From JACCZX01 sp038216465 (GTDB lineage: Bacteria; Pseudomonadota; Gammaproteobacteria; Burkholderiales; Burkholderiaceae_F), in assembly GCA_038216465.1 (NCBI GenBank), contig JBBQQC010000011.1, positions 1 to 64,000 of the forward strand: a DNA stretch of 64,000 nt, given 5' to 3'. Position 1 is the first letter of the stretch. Each line of letters begins with the position of its first letter. Positions 15,848-24,144 of the stretch are shown here, in pieces. The notes under the pieces were generated by a model. The model saw only the letters and a list, made by a program, of their open reading frames with translations, searched no databases and was not told the DNA's origin. The position numbers and the translations under genes were made by a program.

Positions 15848-16635
15848 TTACCTACGAAGTTCGGCGGCCGCTTGGCGAGAAACGCGCGCACGCCTTCGTG
15901 GTAGTCGTGCGAATCGAGAAACGCGAAGCTCTCATCGAGTTCTTGCTGCGTGTAGTCGGGCCCGCGCGACTGAAAGCGACGAATGTTGGCCTTGTTCTGC
16001 CGCGCGGCGAGCGGTGAGCCGGCAACGATGTGCGCAATGCAGAGCTGTAATTCGCTCTCGAACGATGCGGCCGCCACGACGCGCGTCACCAGACGCCGTG
16101 CTTCCGCTTCTTCGGCCGACAGGAGGCGACTTTCGAGCAGCATTTCGGCGGCGACTGCCGGGCCGACCAGCCGCAGCAGCGGCACCAGCTCGGGCAGTGC
16201 CAGCGGAAATCCCAGGCGCCCGATCGGCACGCCGAAGCGAGCCGTATTGGCCGCTAATCGTATGTCGCATAGCGATGCAATCTCCAGTCCGCCGCCGACG
16301 CACACGCCCTCGATTGCGGCGATCAACGGGACCGCGCAGCGGTCGATGGCAGCCAACGCGTTGCCGATCGTTTCGAGGTGGTACTGGCGTCCGCTCGACG
16401 GATCGTGGCGCACGCGCTCGAACTCCTCGATATCGGCGCCCGCGGCAAAGTTGCCGCCCGCGCCGCGGATCACAACGACACGCAGCGACGCTGCCTGATC
16501 AACTTGCGCGAGTTCAGTGAACGCGCGTGTCAAACCGTGCCACATCGCTACGCTGATCGCGTTCAGCTTGCCCGGCGAGTCGAGCGTGACGGAAGCGACG
16601 GCGCCGTCAATCCAAACATCGACCTTTCCCGTCAT
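15844..16635 (-). CDS. Crotonase (enoyl-CoA hydratase/isomerase) family protein of the malonate cluster
   Basis: 263 residues with the crotonase fold: oxyanion-hole regions NFAAGADIEEF (62-72) and GGGLEIASLCDIRLA (114-128). The first catalytic glutamate position (Glu118) is kept, but the second, normally PE, is Ile138 (FGVPIGRLGF), so this is unlikely to be a standard 2-enoyl-CoA hydratase. It lies between the malonyl-CoA decarboxylase and matB in one transcript and overlaps matB. A role in malonyl-CoA or a related acyl-CoA conversion is inferred from context only. The frame extends upstream of the chosen ATG but without crotonase similarity. Confidence 0.82.
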   Translation of the reverse strand: MTGKVDVWIDGAVASVTLDSPGKLNAISVAMWHGLTRAFTELAQVDQAASLRVVVIRGAGGNFAAGADIEEFERVRHDPSSGRQYHLETIGNALAAIDRCAVPLIAAIEGVCVGGGLEIASLCDIRLAANTARFGVPIGRLGFPLALPELVPLLRLVGPAVAAEMLLESRLLSAEEAEARRLVTRVVAAASFESELQLCIAHIVAGSPLAARQNKANIRRFQSRGPDYTQQELDESFAFLDSHDYHEGVRAFLAKRPPNFVGK

Positions 16636-16786
16636 GGCTTCGCGATTATCAGTTAGGCGTAGCCGGAGGCCTTGGAATCCGGCATTCCGACTAAATTGGA
16701 GTGCGCTTTCACAGGTGGAGCAGCCGCGGCAAGCACGTCCACAATGATAGTGGTAACAGCTCTCACGTTGTCTCCTCGCATAGGAC

Positions 16787-18040
16787 CTACACCAATCGGG
16801 CGACAGCTTGCGCATGCACGACATTGCCTTCGAGAAATCGCTGGTGGTATTCCTCGACCCTGTCAACATCGTACAGATAGTTGACCATCATCCCGCCGGA
16901 CTGGCGAAGGCCATTTTTCGAAAGATCGGCGGCCCAGTTGATGCGCTGCAGCCGCGCCCCGTTGCCCAGATGAAACTTGGCCACCGGATCCCCTGCGGCA
17001 GTGGGCGAAACGAAGCGTAGATAGATCGAAGCGAGCGCGATTAAAGCTGCCCGCTCTGGCTTCGACGCCGTCAAAGGATCGATGGGTCCGACGCGAGCCG
17101 AGTCAACCTTCTTGAGCGACGCTTGCAGCTGCTCGCGTACTCCTTTGAAATCGGCTGCCTCGACATCGACTTCGTTCAACCAACGCGCAAACCCTGGAAT
17201 CGGCGACAGCGTGCAGAACGCGCGCAGCGAAGGAATTTCCGCCTGTAATCGCTCGGCAACGCGCTTGATCAGAAAGTTTCCCAAAGAAACACCGCGCAAG
17301 CCCGGCTGGCAATTGCTGATTGAATAAAAAGTTGCAACTTTGTACTGAGTGGGCTTAATCGGCTGCGACGCCTTCTCGATTAGAGGCGCGATTGCCGCCG
17401 GCATCGCGGGCACGAGTGCGATCTCGACGAAAATCAACGGCTCGGCAGGCAGTTGCGGATGAAAGAATGCGAAGCAACGGCGATCGGGCTGCAAGCGCCG
17501 GCGCAGATCTTCCCAGCCGTCGATCGCATGCACGGCTTCGTGCTGGATGATTTGTTCGAGGAGCTGCGCGGGCGAGTTCCAATCGACTTGCTGCATCTCG
17601 AGAAATCCGGGATTGAACCAGGATGACAGCAGGTGGAAGAAATCAGCTTCGACTGCCACCAGTTCAGGATGCCCGGGCAGCACACGCAGCAGCTGCCGAC
17701 GCATCTGAACAATCAGCGCGGTGCCACCGGGGGCGCGGTTCAGCCGGCGCAACAGCTCCTGACGCGGCGGCTCCGCAGCGGCGGTCACTTGCATCAGCGT
17801 CTGAGCGGTCGGCTCGGCCGCATAGTGCTGGGCGGCCTCAAGCACGTGCGCGGGATCCAGCCCGAAGTCCCGGTCCAAATGTTCAAAGAACTTTAGTTGC
17901 GCCGGCTCGGACAGATATCGATACTGTTGCAGCGCGTTGGCCGCGTGCGCGGCACTGTTGGCCTCGCCACGGGCGGACACCAGCCGCCGGCAGGTGCGCA
18001 GGAACTCGTGAAGCTCGCGCTCGGAAGACCTCTGCTGCAC
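16787..18040 (-). CDS. Malonyl-CoA decarboxylase
   Basis: 417 residues; releases CO2 from malonyl-CoA to give acetyl-CoA. Helical N-terminal domain, then the GNAT-like catalytic domain with FYSISNCQPGLRGVSLGN, FCTLSPIPGFARWLNE and the late GARLQRINWAAD region. I place the start at a GTG preceded by AGAGGA, seven bases after the lgt stop; an ATG 60 bp further upstream would overlap lgt and add non-family residues. The order MCD, crotonase, matB gives malonate to acetyl-CoA without the multi-subunit Mdc enzyme. 151 bp without a gene separate it from the crotonase gene. Confidence 0.9.
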   Translation of the reverse strand: MQQRSSERELHEFLRTCRRLVSARGEANSAAHAANALQQYRYLSEPAQLKFFEHLDRDFGLDPAHVLEAAQHYAAEPTAQTLMQVTAAAEPPRQELLRRLNRAPGGTALIVQMRRQLLRVLPGHPELVAVEADFFHLLSSWFNPGFLEMQQVDWNSPAQLLEQIIQHEAVHAIDGWEDLRRRLQPDRRCFAFFHPQLPAEPLIFVEIALVPAMPAAIAPLIEKASQPIKPTQYKVATFYSISNCQPGLRGVSLGNFLIKRVAERLQAEIPSLRAFCTLSPIPGFARWLNEVDVEAADFKGVREQLQASLKKVDSARVGPIDPLTASKPERAALIALASIYLRFVSPTAAGDPVAKFHLGNGARLQRINWAADLSKNGLRQSGGMMVNYLYDVDRVEEYHQRFLEGNVVHAQAVARLV

Positions 18041-18047
18041 GATTCCT

Positions 18048-18854
18048 CTAGACACGTTGGGCAGTGACCTGTCGACGGCGCAATAGCGCAAAACAGACAA
18101 GGCCGATCACGATCATCGGTACCGATAACCATTGTCCCGCGGACAGGCCGAGCGGCATGTAGCCGTACAGCGCTTCGGGTTCACGAAAGATCTCGCCGAT
18201 GATGCGAAGCAACCCGTAAAAAACCAGAAACAAGCTGCCGACGGTGCCGGGTGCTCGCGGCTTGCGCGAATAAACCCACAGAATCGCGAACAGCGTCACC
18301 CCTTCGAGCAGAAACTGATAAATCTGCGAAGGGTGTCGTGCAAGCGCATCGCCGGCCTGCGGAAACACGACCGCCCACGGCAGCGACGGATCGGCGACGC
18401 GGCCCCACAGTTCGCCGTTAATGAAATTGCCAATGCGGCCGGCACCGAGACCGAGCGGCACCAGCGGCACGACAAAATCAGCAACGCGAAGAAACGATTT
18501 GCCGCGCGAGCGCGCGAACAGCGCCATCGCAACGATCACACCGATGATCCCGCCGTGCGAAGCCATGCCGCCCTTCCACACCGCGAAGATATCGAGTGGA
18601 TTCGCAAGGTAGTACGACAGTGGCCCGTAAAAAAGCACGTGCCCGAGGCGCCCACCGACAATTGTCCCGATCATTCCGTAGAACAGCAGGTCGTCGACGT
18701 CCTGCGACTTCATGTCGCGCCATTCGTCGCGTGCGCGCAGCTTGCCGAGCACCAGAAACAGCAGGAACCCGATCAGGTACATCAAGCCGTACCAGCGGAT
18801 CGACAGCGGGCCTATCGAAAAAGCGATCGGGTCCAGGTTGTGAACGTAGGGCAC
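18048..18854 (-). CDS. lgt: Prolipoprotein diacylglyceryl transferase Lgt
   Basis: 268-residue inner-membrane enzyme that attaches diacylglycerol from phosphatidylglycerol to lipobox cysteines. About seven helices; signature GRIGNFINGELWGR (about 140-153), the essential His region WKGGMASHGGIIG and HPSQIYQFLLEG, and the arginine in GGRLGHVLFYGP. Usual length. It seems to be the first gene of a transcript that continues into malonyl-CoA decarboxylase. Divergent from ilvD with 62 bp between starts. Confidence 0.96.
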   Translation of the reverse strand: MPYVHNLDPIAFSIGPLSIRWYGLMYLIGFLLFLVLGKLRARDEWRDMKSQDVDDLLFYGMIGTIVGGRLGHVLFYGPLSYYLANPLDIFAVWKGGMASHGGIIGVIVAMALFARSRGKSFLRVADFVVPLVPLGLGAGRIGNFINGELWGRVADPSLPWAVVFPQAGDALARHPSQIYQFLLEGVTLFAILWVYSRKPRAPGTVGSLFLVFYGLLRIIGEIFREPEALYGYMPLGLSAGQWLSVPMIVIGLVCFALLRRRQVTAQRV

Positions 18855-18916
18855 TGTGAACTACCTGCAGAAAGACGTGCCCTATTATTGCTTGATTCAA
18901 TCGAACCGCTGACGCC

Positions 18917-20605
18917 ATGGCCCATAACGATCGTTCGAAGCACGTCACGCAGGGCGTCGCACGCTCCGCCAATCGCGCGATGTACTACGCGATGGGCTAC
19001 AAGGACGAGGACTTCGACAAGCCGATGATCGGCGTCGCCAACGGGCATTCGACGATTACCCCATGCAACTCCGGATTGCAGAAGCTCGCCGATGCGGCAA
19101 TCACGGAAATCGGCAAGTGCGGAGCGAACGCGCAGGTATTCGGCACGCCGACCGTGTCGGACGCGATCAGCATGGGCACCGAAGGCATGAAATATTCGCT
19201 GGTTTCGCGCGAAGTGATCGCCGATTCGATCGAGACGTGCGTGCTCGGCCAGTGGATGGACGGCGTGATCGTGATCGGCGGCTGTGACAAGAACATGCCC
19301 GGCGGCGTGATGGCAATCGCGCGCTGCAACGTGCCCGCGATCTACGTTTACGGAGGCACCGTGAAGCCCGGCCACTACAACGGCAAGGACATCACGATCG
19401 TGTCGTCGTTCGAGGCGGTTGGAGAATTCACCGCGGGCCGGTTGAGTCAAAAGGACTTCAAGGAAATCGAACGCCGTTGTGTGCCAGGCTCAGGCTCGTG
19501 CGGCGGCATGTTCACCGCCAATACGATGAGCTCCTCCTTCGAAGCTCTTGGCATCAGTCTGATGTATTCATCGACGATGGCCAATCCGGATGACGAGAAG
19601 ACGACGAGCGCGGCGGAGAGCGCACGCGTGCTGGTCGAGGCGGTCAAGAAGCAACTGCTGCCACGCCAGATCATCACGCGCGCGTCGATCGAAAACGCGG
19701 TGGCGCTGATCATGGCGGTCGGTGGGTCGACCAACGCGGTGCTGCACTTTCTGGCGATCGCGCACTCGGCGGGCATCCAATGGACGCTCGACGATTTCGA
19801 GCGCGTGCGCCTGAAGGTGCCGGTGCTGGCGGATCTAAAACCGTCGGGCCGCTACGTCGCGACCGATCTGCACAAAGCCGGCGGTATCCCGCAAGTGCTC
19901 AAGATTCTGTTGGTCAATGGCCTGCTCAACGGCGACTGCATGACGATCACGGGCAAGACGATGGCCGACATGCTGGCCGACGTTCCGGCCCAGCCGCGCG
20001 CCGACCAGGATGTAATTCGGCCGTTTTCGAATCCGATCTATGCACACGGCCACTTGGCAGTGCTGAAAGGCAATCTCGCGCAGGAAGGCTGCGTCGCGAA
20101 GATCACCGGGCTGAAGAATCCAGCGATCACCGGTCCGGCGCGCGTGTTCGATTCCGAGGAAGCCGCGCTGGACGCAATTCTTGAAGATCGGATCAAGGCG
20201 GGCGATGTCATGGTGATTCGTTACGAGGGCCCAAAGGGCGGGCCCGGAATGCGCGAGATGCTGGCGCCGACCTCGGCGCTGATCGGCAAGGGACTCGGCG
20301 AGAGCGTCGGCTTGATCACCGACGGCAGATTCTCCGGTGCCACCTGGGGTATGGTCGTGGGCCACGTTGCGCCCGAAGCGTTTGTTGGCGGCAACCTCGC
20401 GTTGATCCACGAAGGAGATTCAATCACGATCGACGCACACAAGCTGCTGTTGCAGCTGAACGTCAGCGAGGGCGAACTTGCGCGCCGGCGCGCGGCATGG
20501 AAGCAACCGGCGCCGCGTTACGCGACCGGTGTGCTGGCGAAGTTCGCCAAGATGGCGTCGACCGCGAGCAAGGGCGCGATCACCGACGAAAACCTATTTG
20601 GCTAG
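18917..20605 (+). CDS. ilvD: Dihydroxy-acid dehydratase IlvD
   Basis: 562 residues; Fe-S dehydratase of valine, leucine and isoleucine synthesis, converting 2,3-dihydroxy-acids to 2-oxo-acids. Cluster and active-site motifs: NGHSTITPCNSGLQ, GGCDKNMPG and PGSGSCGGMFTANTM, the three Cys regions of IlvD. The late GRFSGATWGMVVGHVAPEA is also family-typical. Full length, monocistronic in appearance; a TATTAT sequence 29 bp before the ATG may be a -10 but lacks a clear -35. Confidence 0.96.
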   Translation: MAHNDRSKHVTQGVARSANRAMYYAMGYKDEDFDKPMIGVANGHSTITPCNSGLQKLADAAITEIGKCGANAQVFGTPTVSDAISMGTEGMKYSLVSREVIADSIETCVLGQWMDGVIVIGGCDKNMPGGVMAIARCNVPAIYVYGGTVKPGHYNGKDITIVSSFEAVGEFTAGRLSQKDFKEIERRCVPGSGSCGGMFTANTMSSSFEALGISLMYSSTMANPDDEKTTSAAESARVLVEAVKKQLLPRQIITRASIENAVALIMAVGGSTNAVLHFLAIAHSAGIQWTLDDFERVRLKVPVLADLKPSGRYVATDLHKAGGIPQVLKILLVNGLLNGDCMTITGKTMADMLADVPAQPRADQDVIRPFSNPIYAHGHLAVLKGNLAQEGCVAKITGLKNPAITGPARVFDSEEAALDAILEDRIKAGDVMVIRYEGPKGGPGMREMLAPTSALIGKGLGESVGLITDGRFSGATWGMVVGHVAPEAFVGGNLALIHEGDSITIDAHKLLLQLNVSEGELARRRAAWKQPAPRYATGVLAKFAKMASTASKGAITDENLFG

Positions 20606-20620
20606 GCGCCGCCGACGCGG

Positions 20621-20863
20621 CTATCGGCGGAGCCGCGGATGTTTGTCGCTTTCGAGTCGTTTCTTGATCCGTTCCTTCTTCGCCTTGTCGATTTCGTCGA
20701 ACGCCTTTTTCTTGTCCATGCCGAGCCGTTTCTCGACGAGTTCGAACCACAGGAAGCCGACGCCGAAAGGCAGCACGATCCACCACCATGAAAGTTCCGA
20801 GAAAACGCTGACGTTCAGAACCTTCAGGATGATCAACGCGACGCCGATCCAGATAAACCACAT
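20621..20863 (-). CDS. Small tryptophan-rich membrane protein
   Basis: 80 residues: two hydrophobic helices at the N-terminus with clustered tryptophans (MWFIWIGVALIILKV, SELSWWWIVLPFGVGFLWFEL), then a charged Lys/Glu/Asp-rich cytoplasmic tail (DEIDKAKKERIKKRLE). Matches the betaproteobacterial 'small Trp-rich protein' family (TIGR04438 type), whose function is unknown. The internal ATG is used because the residues before it look non-coding. Confidence 0.75.
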   Translation of the reverse strand: MWFIWIGVALIILKVLNVSVFSELSWWWIVLPFGVGFLWFELVEKRLGMDKKKAFDEIDKAKKERIKKRLESDKHPRLRR

Positions 20864-21024
20864 GGTGCCACCCGGTGCGTAGGTAACTGGGCGTAAATAT
20901 AGCCTTCGGCGCCCCGTTTCACGACGCGCATTTGAGGTCAACCGGTCGGCGGCTTTGCCGTTACACTTTTAGCAGGAAAGTTATTGAGCAAGTGAACAAG
21001 CGCAATCAACGTACGGAGCCAAAA

Positions 21025-21342
21025 ATGAACAAGAAGTTCGCGGTAGCTGCCTTGGTCAGTGTGTGCGGCATGCTGGCGATCGGCGCGCCCGCCTTTGCGA
21101 GCCCCGAATTGGCCAAGCAAAAAAACTGCCTTGCGTGCCATGCGACCGACAAGAAGTTGGTTGGCCCGGCCTACAAGGATGTCGCTGCAAAGTACAAAGG
21201 GGACAAGAACGCACAGGCCACGCTTGCGAAAAAAATTCGCGAAGGCGGGGTCGGTGTGTGGGGCCAGATTCCAATGCCGGCCAATCCTCAGGTCAACGAG
21301 CAGGAAGCGCAGGCGCTGGCCAAATGGGTTCTGTCGATGTAG
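21025..21342 (+). CDS. Class I c-type cytochrome (c551/c552-like)
   Basis: 105 residues: signal peptide (MNKKFAVAALVSVCGMLAIG..., cleavage after AFA), one haem site CLACH early in the mature protein and the axial methionine in GQIPMPANPQV. This is the layout of small periplasmic electron carriers of the c551/c8 group that donate to terminal or nitrite reductases. An ACGGAG element precedes the ATG. A strong terminator follows 19 bp after the stop, so the gene looks monocistronic. Confidence 0.92.
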   Translation: MNKKFAVAALVSVCGMLAIGAPAFASPELAKQKNCLACHATDKKLVGPAYKDVAAKYKGDKNAQATLAKKIREGGVGVWGQIPMPANPQVNEQEAQALAKWVLSM

Positions 21343-21361
21343 CTATCGACACGCACCGGAC

Positions 21362-21387
21362 AAAGGGCGCTTTATGCGCCCTTTTTT
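21362..21387 (+). terminator. Rho-independent terminator of the cytochrome c gene
   Basis: Perfect stem AAAGGGCGC / GCGCCCTTT with a five-base loop, followed by a T run (TTTTTT in total). It ends two bases before the stop of the convergent dehydrogenase gene. Confidence 0.9.
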
Positions 21388-21388
21388 G

Positions 21389-22636
21389 TTACTGCGTTAT
21401 GTCGATCGCGGTCGGTAGTCCGGTTACCGCGTCGGCAATCAAGCGCCCGCTTCCCGCTGCCAACGTCCAGCCGAGCGTTCCGTGGCCGGTGTTCAAAAAA
21501 AGCGAGTCGATCGAGCTGGTCCCCAGATAGGGCACGTTCGACGGTGTCAGTGGCCGCAGCCCCGCCCAGTAGCGTGGTTGCGAGAAATCGCAAACACCGG
21601 GGAATAGCGCCTCGGTGCGTCGCTTCAAGGCATCGCACCGCGCCGGGTTCAACTCGAGTCCCGCGCCGCCAATCTCAACCGTCCCCGCAACGCGCAGCAG
21701 TCGGTCAAAGCGCGAAAAAACGATCTTGTATTCGTCGTCGGTCAGGCTGACTTTCGGTGCACCAGCGGGGTCGATGATGTCGAACGTGGCCGAATACCCT
21801 TTGGCCGGAATCATCTGCAAGCGAATTCCAAGCGGAGCCAGTAGCGCGCGCGTCTGCACACCGAGACAGGCAACGACGGCGTCCGCATTGAGAAGCTCGA
21901 CCGAGCCGTCGGCGCGCGCAACTTCGGCCCCGCGGCAGCGACCACCGTTAATTCGCAGCTTCCTAACGGTGGTGTTCAACAGGAACTGGACATCGCGTTG
22001 CGCGCAGCGCGACGCGAGTTGTACGGTGTAGGCGTGCGCGTCGCCGGATTCGTCCTCGGCGCAGTAGTCAGCGGCGACGATCCGACCGCGCATGGGCGCC
22101 AGCGCGGGCTCCAGCGCGATCGCTTCCGCTGCGGAGATCGAGCGCCGGTCGCACCCCAGGGAACGCATCAAGGCCGCCGAGGTCTGCGCCAGTTCGGCAT
22201 CGGCTCGGTCGGTGTAGAAGTGCAAAATGCCCGCCTCGCTGTGCGGATATTCGAGCGCGAGTTCCGTACGCAGCCGCTTCAGCGTCGTGCGGCTGTAAAG
22301 GCCGAGCGCGACCAGTCGGCGCGTGTTGTGCGCGGCGCGGGCAGCCGTACACTGGCGTAGGAATGCCATACCCCATGCCCACTGCTCGGCATTCAGGCGC
22401 GGACGAAACAACAGCGGTGCGTCTTCCCGACCCAGCCATTTCAGCACCTTGGCAGGAGCGCCCGGATTGGCCCACGGCTCCGCATGGCTGACCGAAATCT
22501 GGCCGCCATTGGCAAAGCTGGTTTCACGTCCCGCCCCCGCCTGCCGCTCGACGACCGTCACGTTGTGCCCGGCGTCGCGCAGGAACCAGGCGCACGTCAC
22601 CCCCACCACCCCGGCCCCCAGAACGAGCACGCGCAC
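21389..22636 (-). CDS. dadA: D-amino-acid dehydrogenase (DadA family)
   Basis: 415 residues; FAD enzyme that deaminates D-amino acids, passing electrons to the quinone pool. N-terminal FAD-binding LVLGAGVVGVTCAWFL, then VVERQAGAGRETSFANGGQISVSHAEPW, very typical of DadA, and C-terminal GHGTLGWTLAAGSGRLIAD. The start is a GTG giving MRVLVLGAG; an upstream ATG adds 26 residues of non-family sequence. No alanine racemase gene is adjacent. Substrate range is inferred. Confidence 0.85.
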   Translation of the reverse strand: MRVLVLGAGVVGVTCAWFLRDAGHNVTVVERQAGAGRETSFANGGQISVSHAEPWANPGAPAKVLKWLGREDAPLLFRPRLNAEQWAWGMAFLRQCTAARAAHNTRRLVALGLYSRTTLKRLRTELALEYPHSEAGILHFYTDRADAELAQTSAALMRSLGCDRRSISAAEAIALEPALAPMRGRIVAADYCAEDESGDAHAYTVQLASRCAQRDVQFLLNTTVRKLRINGGRCRGAEVARADGSVELLNADAVVACLGVQTRALLAPLGIRLQMIPAKGYSATFDIIDPAGAPKVSLTDDEYKIVFSRFDRLLRVAGTVEIGGAGLELNPARCDALKRRTEALFPGVCDFSQPRYWAGLRPLTPSNVPYLGTSSIDSLFLNTGHGTLGWTLAAGSGRLIADAVTGLPTAIDITQ

Positions 22637-22721
22637 GCTGGCAGTCTCCAAAGCCTGGCAGTGTACGAACCGTTTGGCAGCGGTTACGGAAGCCACCCGC
22701 GGAGTCAGGGACAACGCGCGC

Positions 22722-22749
22722 TTGCCGCGCCTTGCGTCGTGAGTACAAT
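22722..22749 (+). promoter_or_regulatory. Probable sigma70 promoter of the liv operon
   Basis: -35 TTGCCG and -10 TACAAT separated by 16 bp, giving a start about 80 bases before livK. It overlaps no gene and sits between livK and the divergent dadA-like gene. Confidence 0.55.
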
Positions 22750-22834
22750 TCCGCCGTTCGTCTGTCTGACCTCACCCTATTCGACGCTGCGGGCAACACG
22801 TCGGTAACACATCAAAGCCGAGGAGAAAACTTTC

Positions 22835-24037
22835 ATGAACCATCAATTCATCAGATTCGCACCGGTGGCGTTAGCGGCCGCGCTGGCGTTGTCGGCGTGC
22901 AACCGTCAAGAACCGCCTGCCACCAAAACGGCGGCGGCGCCGACGCCTGCTCCCGCCGCGGCCGCTGCCGGTTCGGACGTTGTCAAGATCGGCCACGTCG
23001 GCCCCATCTCCGGCGCGATCGCTCACCTGGGCAAGGACAATGAGAACGGTGCGCGGCTCGCAGTCGAAGAGATCAATGCAGCCGGCGGCGTGAAGGTCGG
23101 CGACAAGATGGTCAAGCTCGAGCTGCTGACCGGCGACGATAAGGCCGATCCGAAGGACGGTACGCTGGTTGCGCAGAAGATGATCGACGACGGCGCGGTC
23201 GCGGTGGTGGGCCATCTGAATTCCGGTACCACAATTCCTGCGTCGAAGCTGTACGCCGACGCCGGGCTGTCGCATATCTCACCGTCGGCTACCGCGGTGA
23301 AGCTGACCGAGCAAGGGTTCAAGACGACGTTTCGTGTGGTGGCTCGGGACGACAAACAGGGCGCGGCACTGGCGAACTTCGCTGCGGGCCCGCTCAAGGC
23401 GAAGACCGTGGCGGTCATCGACGATCGCACACCATACGGTCAAGGTCTGGCCGACGAATTCGAAAAATTCGCGAAGGAAAAAGGCCTGAAGATTGTGGAT
23501 CGCGAGTTCACGAACGACAAAGCGAGTGACTTCAATGCCATTTTGACCAAGATCCGCTCGAAGAAGCCCGATGTCGTCATGTACGGCGGCATGGACGCTA
23601 CCGCGGCGCCGATGGCCAAGCAGATGAAACAGCTCGGCATGAAGTCGACGCTGATCGCGGGAGACGGCGTGTGCTCGCCCGAGTTCATCAAGCTGGCCGG
23701 CAATGCGGCCGACATCCTGAAGTGCTCGAATGCGGGTGAAGCGGTGGAAAAACTGGCCAAGGGTGCCGATTTCGTTGCCAAGTACAAGAAGCGGTTCAAT
23801 ACCGACGTGCAGGTCTATTCGCCGTACAGCTACGATGCGGTCTACGTAATAGCCGAAGCAATGAAACGGGCCGGTAAGACCGATCGGGCTTCAATCACAG
23901 CGGCCCTGCGCGATACCGACTATGACGGTCTGACCGGCAAGGTCGCATTCGACGCGAAAGGCGACATCAAGAACGGTGCCATTTCGATGTTCGAAGTAAA
24001 GGACGGCAAGCTGTCGTACGTATCGACGGTTCGCTAG
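22835..24037 (+). CDS. livK: Branched-chain amino-acid ABC transporter substrate-binding lipoprotein
   Basis: 400 residues of the LivJ/LivK type: lipobox LSAC (Cys22) after a short signal peptide, an Ala/Pro-rich linker, then the type I periplasmic binding fold starting VVKIGHVGPISGAIAHLGKDNENG. FKTTFRVVARDDKQG and the late YSPYSYDAVYVIAEAMKRA are typical. Captures leucine, isoleucine, valine or related amino acids. Lipidation may tether it to the inner membrane, unlike E. coli LivK. A GAGGAG element precedes the ATG. Confidence 0.9.
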   Translation: MNHQFIRFAPVALAAALALSACNRQEPPATKTAAAPTPAPAAAAAGSDVVKIGHVGPISGAIAHLGKDNENGARLAVEEINAAGGVKVGDKMVKLELLTGDDKADPKDGTLVAQKMIDDGAVAVVGHLNSGTTIPASKLYADAGLSHISPSATAVKLTEQGFKTTFRVVARDDKQGAALANFAAGPLKAKTVAVIDDRTPYGQGLADEFEKFAKEKGLKIVDREFTNDKASDFNAILTKIRSKKPDVVMYGGMDATAAPMAKQMKQLGMKSTLIAGDGVCSPEFIKLAGNAADILKCSNAGEAVEKLAKGADFVAKYKKRFNTDVQVYSPYSYDAVYVIAEAMKRAGKTDRASITAALRDTDYDGLTGKVAFDAKGDIKNGAISMFEVKDGKLSYVSTVR

Positions 24038-24056
24038 TCTTCATTTGCCCGAACAG

Positions 24057-24085
24057 AACGGCGCCGATGCGGCGCCGTTTTTTTT
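24057..24085 (+). terminator. Rho-independent terminator between livK and livH
   Basis: Stem AACGGCGCC / GGCGCCGTT with loop GATGC, followed by eight or more T. Placed inside the operon, it probably lets the binding protein be made in excess over the membrane and ATPase parts by partial read-through. Confidence 0.88.
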
Positions 24086-24144
24086 GGCCGTGTTTCGCTT
24101 GCTACGATTGCCGCCGAAGCAGCGGCCATTCCTAAGGAGCGCAG

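Noticed and set aside
16636..16869. N-terminal extension of the crotonase-family protein
   Set aside because: Lies in the gap before it and in the malonyl-CoA decarboxylase 3' end; the crotonase fold starts at the internal ATG.
18132..19028. Plus-strand frame of 298 codons across lgt and the ilvD start
   Set aside because: Low-complexity Arg/Gln/His-rich translation and a conflict with two certain genes.
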